A stretch of 11,239 nt of DNA, from the NCBI GenBank assembly GCA_937897495.1, contig CALCBL010000315.1, positions 1-11,239 of the forward strand, read 5' to 3'. Source of the stretch: an uncultured Burkholderiales bacterium. Lineage in GTDB: Bacteria; Pseudomonadota; Gammaproteobacteria; Burkholderiales; Burkholderiaceae_C. Both the position numbers and the translations under genes were made by a program. Shown piece by piece: positions 5,379-11,239 of this stretch. The notes beneath the pieces were generated by a model that saw only the letters and a list, made by a program, of their open reading frames with translations, had not been told where the DNA came from and ran no database searches. Numbering within the stretch: position 1 is the first letter of the stretch; each line of letters begins with the position of its first letter.

Positions 5379-7079
5379 TCAAGGTTTGAATTTGAATTGC
5401 TTGAGGGTATCAAGCAGGGTATCGTTGTCAGATTTGAGCATCAGGCCTTCGCGCCAAATGGTGCCGGCTTTGTCTTGTTGGCCTGACTGCCAATAGACCT
5501 CGCCTAAGTGGGCTGCAATCTCGGCATCGGGGCGGGCTTTGTAGGCAGCCTCCAAAATACGGATGGCTTCCGCCGTGTTGCCCACACGGTATTCAAGCCA
5601 ACCCAAGCTGTCTTGAATAAAGGGGTCGCGAGGGGCTAATTGAACGGCTTTGAGAATGAGTTGGCGCGCCTCATCGAGCCTTATCTTTCGATCGGCCAAT
5701 GAATAGCCCAATGCGTTGAATGCATGGGCGTCGGTGGGTTTGACTTTCATGATGCCGCGCAACAGACTTTCCATTTGGTCAAAGCGGCCTAACTTCTCGC
5801 ACAGCATGGCCAATTCAGACTGTAAATCTGTGTCTGCAGGAAACTTCGCCAAGGCTTGTTCAATGATGGTCAATGCGGCGTTGATTTGCTTGTCTTCGCG
5901 CAGCCATTGTGAAATTGCCAAGGCCTTCAGCCGTGCATCTTGGGGGGTGTTCACCTTGACTTGTTCAAGGAGCTTCAGGCCATCGGATTTACGCCCTTGC
6001 TGCGCTAACAATGCAGCGCGCCTGCTAGCAACTTTGAGCGGATCTGCATTGGGCGGAATGCGCGCCAACCACTCGTCCGCTTGGGTCAATTGACCTTGCT
6101 TTTGAGCCATTTGCGACAATGCCAAATAAGCTTCTGACAGCCCGCCAGATTGATCGGGGTCTTTGGCGTTATCGGCCAGCTTGATGTATTGCTTCAGAGA
6201 CTGCTCGGACGGCAACACTTGCGACAAATCACTTTGTAGCAAGCCTAAAAACAACCAGCCAGGGGCAAAGGTGGGATGCTGCTGAGTGAGTTGATTGAGT
6301 TGGGCCAAAGCGGGCTGCATTTGGTCAAGATCAATCAGAGTGCGCGCATAACCAAGACGCAAGTCTGGTAATGCATCGCCAGCCATGTACTGAGAAATCA
6401 TGGGCTGAACTTCATTGGGCACCATCGTCAGAAGGCTCATGGCCAACATGATGGGTCCTGGTGCTTTGGGGTTGGCAGCATGGCCCGCGCGAGCCGCTTC
6501 AGCAGCGGGTTGAATTTCACCGGCATCGCGTTTCATGCGGCCAATGGTGGTCCAGGCGGTTGCAGCGGTTTCTGAGTTTTGAATGGCTGAGCTAAGCGCC
6601 TGTTCGACCACTTTGGCGGCTAAATTTTTGTCTTGTAAACGGCCAAACACACGGGGTATCGAGCCAATGGCGGCCGATTGCTCTTGGATGGGCAAGCTGG
6701 CAATGCTGGCTTTTAAAGTGCGCCCAGCTTCATCGATGCGGTTGAGTGCCAACAAAATTTGCAAAATATAGCGATTGGCTTCTTTGGATTCTGGCAGGCT
6801 GGACTTCCAACTTCTGGCAGCCTGCAAAGCGGCCTCACCAGACCGAGATTGAAGTGCCAGTTCGGTGGCGCGCTGATACAAGGCCTCGTCCTTGGTTTTG
6901 CGTGCAGCATCCAAAATGATGGCAAAACCGGAGCCGGGTTCGCCGGCCTGCACATTGAGTTCGCCCAACAGCAATTGGTAAAACAAAACCGCATTGAGGT
7001 TGGAGTTTTGCACGGGTGGCTCGGCACAAACACCCGTTGTCGCCCAGACCAATGCCAAAGATGAGAACCAATACTTCAT
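5379..7079 (-). CDS. Secreted tetratricopeptide-repeat protein, possibly LbcA-like
   Basis: A 566-residue protein with an N-terminal signal peptide (MKYWFSSLALVWATTGVCA, cut predicted after A19) and helical repeats over nearly its whole length. The clearest TPR units are at about 451-550 (for example AFNALGYSLADRKIRLDEA, then DSLGWLEYRVGNTAEAIRIL, and AAHLGEVYWQSGQQDKA), with degenerate units before. C18 does not sit in a good lipobox (TGVC), so I predict a soluble periplasmic protein rather than a lipoprotein. TPR proteins are binding scaffolds. A TPR gene directly before lolB also occurs in Pseudomonas aeruginosa (PA4667, LbcA, an adaptor of the CtpA protease, from memory), which suggests a similar envelope role, but this is inference. 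The start is the ATG at 7079; a GTG six codons upstream is possible but has no better ribosome site. First gene of the lolB-ispE operon, divergent from mutM. Confidence 0.88.
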   Translation of the reverse strand: MKYWFSSLALVWATTGVCAEPPVQNSNLNAVLFYQLLLGELNVQAGEPGSGFAIILDAARKTKDEALYQRATELALQSRSGEAALQAARSWKSSLPESKEANRYILQILLALNRIDEAGRTLKASIASLPIQEQSAAIGSIPRVFGRLQDKNLAAKVVEQALSSAIQNSETAATAWTTIGRMKRDAGEIQPAAEAARAGHAANPKAPGPIMLAMSLLTMVPNEVQPMISQYMAGDALPDLRLGYARTLIDLDQMQPALAQLNQLTQQHPTFAPGWLFLGLLQSDLSQVLPSEQSLKQYIKLADNAKDPDQSGGLSEAYLALSQMAQKQGQLTQADEWLARIPPNADPLKVASRRAALLAQQGRKSDGLKLLEQVKVNTPQDARLKALAISQWLREDKQINAALTIIEQALAKFPADTDLQSELAMLCEKLGRFDQMESLLRGIMKVKPTDAHAFNALGYSLADRKIRLDEARQLILKAVQLAPRDPFIQDSLGWLEYRVGNTAEAIRILEAAYKARPDAEIAAHLGEVYWQSGQQDKAGTIWREGLMLKSDNDTLLDTLKQFKFKP

Positions 7080-7154
7080 GAACCCATCATAATCCACGGG
7101 CTGCGGCAGAGTAGCGCCAGTTCACCTATTTCACCCCGTATTTAAAGCGTATCC

Positions 7155-7970
7155 ATGCCTGAATTACCAGAAGTCGAAGTCACCAGACTGAGTTTTGCCA
7201 GTCGGATTGCGGGAGCTCGGGTTTTGGCCATGCACATGGGCAAGCCTTTGAGGTGGCCTTTGGGTGTTGCCCCCTCCCTTTTGGTGGGGCAGAGTGTGAT
7301 GGGCGTGAGGCGCCGCGGAAAGTACCTCTTGTTGGACATGGACCGCGGTATTTTGATGCTGCATTTGGGCATGTCTGGCAGTTTAAATTTTGCGCCCTCT
7401 CAGGCAGAAGCGGGCAAGCACGACCACATGGATTTGGTCACTACACAGGGGGTTCTGCGTTTGCATGACCCACGCCGCTTTGGAGCGGCCGTTTGGTCTG
7501 ACTCCGAACAACATGCGCCGGCCTCTAAGCTTTTAGGAAAATTGGGCATGGAGCCCCTCACCGATGGCTTTGAACTCAAGCTTTTTCAGCAAGGGTTGAA
7601 AAAACGCGCAGCCCCCATCAAACAAGTTTTATTGGCGGGCGATGTGGTGGTGGGTGTGGGCAATATTTATGCTTCTGAAGCTTTGTTCATGTCTGGCATT
7701 CGGCCAACAGTTAAGGCTCACAAAGTGAGTGCGCCGCGGGTGGCCAAATTGCATGCTGCCATTAAGCAAGTGTTGGCCAGAGCAGTGGCGCAAGGTGGTA
7801 GCAGCTTGAAAGATTTTGTGAATGCGCAAGGCAATACAGGGTACTTTCAGTTAGAAGCTTCGGTGTACGGCAGAACGGGTTTGCCATGCCGAGTTTGCAG
7901 CACACCCATCAAGCAAATTGTGCAAGGCCAGCGCTCCACTTTTTTCTGCCCAGTATGTCAAAAGCATTGA
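7155..7970 (+). CDS. mutM: Formamidopyrimidine-DNA glycosylase (8-oxoguanine glycosylase / AP lyase)
   Basis: A 271-residue base-excision repair enzyme that removes 8-oxoguanine and formamidopyrimidines paired with C. The N-terminus is MPELPEVEV: after Met removal the Pro is the catalytic nucleophile, with the conserved Glu next to it. Also visible are the conserved Lys in RRGKYLLL (K56), HLGMSGSL (70-77), HDPRRFG (104-110), the [10 protein letters not shown] helix-two-turn-helix region near 170, and a C-terminal zinc finger C245-x2-C248-x16-C265-x2-C268 with the conserved QR before the third Cys. Length equals the family norm (about 270). The start is certain because Pro2 must follow Met. 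No clear Shine-Dalgarno is seen. It is divergent from the TPR gene across 75 nt and overlaps mutY by 16 nt, so both GO-repair glycosylases are likely made together. Confidence 0.97.
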   Translation: MPELPEVEVTRLSFASRIAGARVLAMHMGKPLRWPLGVAPSLLVGQSVMGVRRRGKYLLLDMDRGILMLHLGMSGSLNFAPSQAEAGKHDHMDLVTTQGVLRLHDPRRFGAAVWSDSEQHAPASKLLGKLGMEPLTDGFELKLFQQGLKKRAAPIKQVLLAGDVVVGVGNIYASEALFMSGIRPTVKAHKVSAPRVAKLHAAIKQVLARAVAQGGSSLKDFVNAQGNTGYFQLEASVYGRTGLPCRVCSTPIKQIVQGQRSTFFCPVCQKH

Positions 7971-9055
7971 AAGATTCGCCCCCATTGGCCGAGACCTTGG
8001 TAGCGTGGCAAAAGGTTCACGGCCGCAATCACTTGCCTTGGCAAAACACCCAAGATCCCTATCGGGTATGGCTGTCTGAGATCATGTTGCAGCAAACACA
8101 AGTGAGCACCGTACTCGACTACTACGAAAAGTTTTTGCAGCACTTTCCCACCGTGCTTGACTTGGCGAAAGCTCCGCAAGACAAGGTGATGGGGTTGTGG
8201 AGTGGCTTGGGTTATTACAGCCGTGCGCGCAATTTGCACCAGTGTGCGCAAGATGTGGTGTCGCGTTTTGGCGGAAAGTTTCCATCTACCGCGGCAGACT
8301 TGATCACGCTGCCTGGCATTGGTCGCTCTACAGCCGCCGCAGTGGCTTCGTTTTGTTTTTCTGAGCGTGTTGCCATCATGGATGGCAATGTGAAGCGAGT
8401 GCTCACGCGGGTTTGGGCTTATGACGCCGATTTGTCTATCAGCAAGAACGAGAAAGCCTTGTGGCAGTTGGCAGAAAACGCCTTGCCAACTCGCAATTTA
8501 AAAACGGCCATGCCGAGATACTCACAAGCCCTCATGGATTTGGGCGCCACGCTGTGTTTGCCGCGCAAGCCCAATTGCCAGACTTGCCCTGTTCAAAATG
8601 AATGCAAAGCTTTTGCCTTGGGTGAGCCTGAAAAATTCCCTGTTAAAACACGCAAAATCAAACGCAGCAGCGAAGTGCTTTGGCTGTTGCTGGCGCAAAA
8701 CGCCAAGGGCGAAGTCTGGCTAGAGAAGCGGCCTCCAAAGGGCATTTGGGCCAGTCTTTACAGCTTGCCCTTGTTTGACTCTGAAGCGGCATTGCGCACA
8801 GTTTTTGACAATCATTCCAAGCTTAAAAAGTCGGACAAAACTGCGGCACCTAATTCTTCAAGTGCACCAGACTTAGAGGTATTGCCAGCCTTCAAGCACG
8901 TTCTCACCCACAAAGATTTGCGTTGTCATGTAGTGAAAGTGCAATTGAAAAAAGCACCCCATACGCCCAACGTTGGCGCTTGGTTTTCTGAAAAAGATTG
9001 GGCGGTGTTGGGTTTGCCAACACCTGTGCGTCACTTGCTGTCTAACTCTCTGTGA
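7955..9055 (+). CDS. mutY: A/G-specific adenine DNA glycosylase
   Basis: A 366-residue repair enzyme that removes adenine mispaired with 8-oxoguanine. Motifs: [12 protein letters not shown] with catalytic E42, the helix-hairpin-helix [12 protein letters not shown] (119-130), catalytic D143 in [10 protein letters not shown], and the [4Fe-4S] loop C201-x6-C208-x2-C211-x5-C217. The C-terminal part (about 235-366) is the NUDIX-like 8-oxoG recognition domain, with [17 protein letters not shown] and [11 protein letters not shown] chose the ATG at 7955 (MSKALKDS); the open frame extends 23 codons further upstream inside mutM but those residues are not family-like. The start lies within the last codons of mutM (16-nt overlap in another frame), pointing to translational coupling. 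The 3' end overlaps the 3' end of rapZ on the other strand by 25 nt. Confidence 0.97.
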   Translation: MSKALKDSPPLAETLVAWQKVHGRNHLPWQNTQDPYRVWLSEIMLQQTQVSTVLDYYEKFLQHFPTVLDLAKAPQDKVMGLWSGLGYYSRARNLHQCAQDVVSRFGGKFPSTAADLITLPGIGRSTAAAVASFCFSERVAIMDGNVKRVLTRVWAYDADLSISKNEKALWQLAENALPTRNLKTAMPRYSQALMDLGATLCLPRKPNCQTCPVQNECKAFALGEPEKFPVKTRKIKRSSEVLWLLLAQNAKGEVWLEKRPPKGIWASLYSLPLFDSEAALRTVFDNHSKLKKSDKTAAPNSSSAPDLEVLPAFKHVLTHKDLRCHVVKVQLKKAPHTPNVGAWFSEKDWAVLGLPTPVRHLLSNSL

Positions 9056-9888
9056 CGCTTGAGTGTGAGCCAGTGTGCACCAAAGCGTTGGCTGAGTTTT
9101 TCGACCAAATACACCGAACGATGTTGACCGCCCGTGCAGCCAATGGCCACCGTGATGTAATTGCGATGGTCTTTTTCAAGTGCAGGCAGCCACTGATCTA
9201 AGAAGCTTTCAATTTGACTTTGCATCAAGTTGACTTCTGCGTAAGTTTCTAAAAATTTTTGAACGGGCTCGTCCTTGCCCGACATGGGCCGCAGTGCCGA
9301 TTCATAGTGTGGGTTGGGCAGCATGCGAACATCAAACACATAATCTGCATCCAATGGAATGCCGCGTTTGAAAGCAAACGATTCAAACACCAAGGTGAGT
9401 TTGGCAGCAGGCGAGCTGACCAAAGACTTTACGTAGCTTTGGAGCTGCGCAGCACGAAGCAAGCTGGTGTCTATGACGTGCGCATTTTCTCTTAAGCGAG
9501 ACAACAGCTCGCGTTCGTATTCAATCGATTCAGTCAGCGCGCGTTGGCCTTCAGCAGCATTTCGACCCGACAAGGGATGCCGCCTTCTCGTTTCGGAGTA
9601 ACGTCTGAGCAGGGTGTCAGAGCCTGCGTCTAGATAAATCGAAGTGACTTGAAAACCCAAGTTGCGAAGCACCTCGAGCTGACCTGGCATGAGCGGCAGG
9701 GACGCTGCACTGCGGACATCGATGGCAATGGCCACGCGCTCTTCTTTTTGATCGCGCTCTAATTCAGCAAAAGGAATCAGCAATTCAGGCGGCAAGTTGT
9801 CAACACAATAAAAGCCAGCGTCTTCCAAGGCGTGCAAGGCCACTGACTTTCCTGAACCCGACATGCCAGTGATTAAGACGATTTCCAT
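9031..9888 (-). CDS. rapZ: RNase adapter protein RapZ (YvcJ-type nucleotide-binding protein)
   Basis: A 285-residue protein, essentially the length of E. coli RapZ (284). It has a Walker A loop GMSGSGKS (8-15), [10 protein letters not shown] shortly after, [10 protein letters not shown] near 105, [11 protein letters not shown] and [19 protein letters not shown] in the middle, and the C-terminal signature [13 protein letters not shown]. In E. coli it binds glucosamine-6-phosphate and sRNA GlmZ/GlmY and directs RNase E; in other bacteria it is known as a GTP/ATP-binding protein with less clear targets. The extreme C-terminus here ([10 protein letters not shown]) lacks the Lys-Arg-Lys patch that I recall at the end of E. 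coli RapZ. The start is the ATG at 9888, 20 nt after recN; a TTG three codons earlier is rejected. No Shine-Dalgarno is visible, so coupling to recN is possible. Confidence 0.94.
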   Translation of the reverse strand: MEIVLITGMSGSGKSVALHALEDAGFYCVDNLPPELLIPFAELERDQKEERVAIAIDVRSAASLPLMPGQLEVLRNLGFQVTSIYLDAGSDTLLRRYSETRRRHPLSGRNAAEGQRALTESIEYERELLSRLRENAHVIDTSLLRAAQLQSYVKSLVSSPAAKLTLVFESFAFKRGIPLDADYVFDVRMLPNPHYESALRPMSGKDEPVQKFLETYAEVNLMQSQIESFLDQWLPALEKDHRNYITVAIGCTGGQHRSVYLVEKLSQRFGAHWLTLKRHRELDSK

Positions 9889-9908
9889 AGTGATCAAACT
9901 TGAAAAAT

Positions 9909-11239
9909 TTATTTGGTGAGCATTTCGCGGGCATGTGCCAACGTGGTTGCTGATAATTTTTCACCACCCAACATGCGGGCAATTTCGGTCACGCGTTGCT
10001 CGCCTGCAATGGGCGTGACGCTGCTGCTCACACCTTCTTTGCTGCTGGCTTTGCTGACGAGCAAATGATGGTCTGCGCAAGAAGCCACTTGGGGTAAATG
10101 TGTGACGGCCAAGACTTGGCGGTGCATGCCCAGTTGTTTCATGAGTCGGCCCACCGTTTCGGCCACAGCACCGCCTACGCCTGAATCGACTTCGTCAAAT
10201 ATCAGGGTGCCGGCTTCGCCTAGTTCGCTGGTGGTCACAGCAATGGCCAAAGCTATGCGCGAGAGTTCACCGCCCGATGCCACCTTGCCAACAGGCTTTG
10301 GTGTACTGCCTGCGTGGCCCGCTACTAAAAATTGAATGTCTTCCAGACCATGCTGGGCCGCTTGTTCTAGGCTGATCAAAGCCACTTCAAAACGACCGCC
10401 TTGCATGCCCAGGTTTTGCATGGCACTTGTGACCGCTTGTGCCAGTTTGGGCGCCGCTTTTTTGCGCTGCTGAGACAACTTTTTAGCCTCGGTTTGATAG
10501 GCCAATGAAGCTGACTTTTCTTGGGCTTCAAGTCCTTCTAAATCACTGGCAGCTTCAAGCGCATTGAGCTCTTGTTTCCAACTGGCCAAAAGGGCAGCCA
10601 ACTCTTCTGGCGGGCGCTTGTATCTGCGCGCAAGAGACAGCCATTGCGACATGCGTTGATCGAGCTCTTTCAAGCGATCGGGGTCCAGATCTGTTTTGCG
10701 CAGATAAGTTTGCAAAGAATGAGCGGCGTCTTCGGCTTGCGCAAGACTGGATTGCAAAACCTCGGCAATGCTTTGAAACTCGGGTTCTACATGCGCTTGA
10801 TCTTGCAACTGGGCAATGGCTTGAGACAGCAGCCCTAAGGCGCCTGTGGCACTGCCAAGGCGCGATGATTCGTCGCCATCGAGCGAACCGATGGCAGTTT
10901 GGCCCGCATCAATCAGGGCTTGTGCGTGAGACAGCCTTGTGTGTTGTGCGTTCAGACCATCCCACTCATCCATGGCCGGCGCCAGTTTGTCGAGTTCGCC
11001 AATTTGCCAGGCCAATCGTTCTTGTTCTCGGCTTAAAGAATCTTGCGCATTGCGTGCTGTTTGAACCGCTTGTTGTGCTTGACGCCAAGCATGCCATGCA
11101 GACTTGAGACCTTCGGTGTTAAGACCGGCATAGGCATCAAGCAAACCACGCACCGCATCGGGCCGCGTGAGGCTTTGCCATGCATGTTGGCCGTGAATGT
11201 CTAGCAGCATTTCGCCCAAGGCCCGCAATTGCGTGGCGG
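9909..11239 (-). CDS. recN: DNA repair protein RecN, C-terminal part (5' end beyond window)
   Basis: An SMC-like ATPase that acts in double-strand-break repair with RecA. The frame is open to the right edge, so the start and the Walker A region lie outside; about 443 residues are visible of the usual ~550. Near the visible start is [20 protein letters not shown], read here as [15 protein letters not shown] then AWQSL, typical of RecN. Next comes a long helical, coiled-coil-prone middle (Gln/Ala/Glu-rich), followed by the ABC signature [14 protein letters not shown], Walker [13 protein letters not shown], and [11 protein letters not shown] with the switch His. The apparent start at 11228 is a TTG (Leu in the family), not a real start; codons upstream (ATQ) continue the protein. 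It ends 20 nt before rapZ on the same strand, so the two are probably co-transcribed. Confidence 0.96.
   Translation of the reverse strand, partial: ATQLRALGEMLLDIHGQHAWQSLTRPDAVRGLLDAYAGLNTEGLKSAWHAWRQAQQAVQTARNAQDSLSREQERLAWQIGELDKLAPAMDEWDGLNAQHTRLSHAQALIDAGQTAIGSLDGDESSRLGSATGALGLLSQAIAQLQDQAHVEPEFQSIAEVLQSSLAQAEDAAHSLQTYLRKTDLDPDRLKELDQRMSQWLSLARRYKRPPEELAALLASWKQELNALEAASDLEGLEAQEKSASLAYQTEAKKLSQQRKKAAPKLAQAVTSAMQNLGMQGGRFEVALISLEQAAQHGLEDIQFLVAGHAGSTPKPVGKVASGGELSRIALAIAVTTSELGEAGTLIFDEVDSGVGGAVAETVGRLMKQLGMHRQVLAVTHLPQVASCADHHLLVSKASSKEGVSSSVTPIAGEQRVTEIARMLGGEKLSATTLAHAREMLTK

Noticed and set aside
9889..9897. TTG start for RapZ at 9897
   Set aside because: The ATG three codons later places the Walker A loop at the family position and no ribosome site favours the TTG.

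Overview
The window looks like core chromosome of a betaproteobacterium, most likely Burkholderiales and probably a Comamonadaceae-type lineage. I infer this from protein wording (for example the 325-residue Prs, the RecN 'DIHGQHAWQ' stretch and the YfhL-type ferredoxin) and from gene order; I could not run a database search. Base composition looks moderate and even. I see no transposase, integrase, phage, toxin or CRISPR signal.

Layout, left to right. (1) Positions 1-968, minus strand: the first 18 codons of a YciO/Sua5-family gene run off the left edge, preceded in transcription by a PHP-domain phosphoesterase (Rnm/YciV/TrpH family). (2) Positions 1043-1294, plus strand: a small 2[4Fe-4S] ferredoxin of the YfhL type, divergent from the PHP gene. 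(3) Positions 1328-7079, minus strand: in transcription order a secreted TPR protein, lolB, ispE, tRNA-Gln(TTG), prs, rplY (L25/Ctc) and pth. This order is the same as I recall around lolB-ispE-tRNA-prs-rplY-pth in Pseudomonas, so it is an old, conserved cluster. Two good intrinsic terminators bracket rplY. A structured leader of two hairpins and a 9-bp direct repeat lies between the tRNA and prs. (4) Positions 7155-9055, plus strand: mutM and mutY overlapping by 16 nt, the two glycosylases of 8-oxoguanine (GO) repair. (5) Positions 9031-11239, minus strand: recN (its 5' end lies beyond the right edge) followed by rapZ. The rapZ 3' end overlaps the mutY 3' end by 25 nt on the opposite strand.

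Functionally the window mixes translation and tRNA upkeep (pth, rplY, tRNA-Gln, YciO), nucleotide and isoprenoid precursor supply (prs, ispE), outer-membrane assembly (lolB, the TPR protein), and DNA repair (mutM, mutY, recN). Every gene can be assigned to a known family. I found no convincing undescribed system. The points worth a second look are regulatory (prs leader, double terminators around rplY, possible leaderless pth start), structural (overlapping genes), and a possible LbcA-like role for the TPR protein. Several start codons given here differ from the longest open frame, because the extra N-terminal residues come from TTG or GTG codons or are translated through a terminator.
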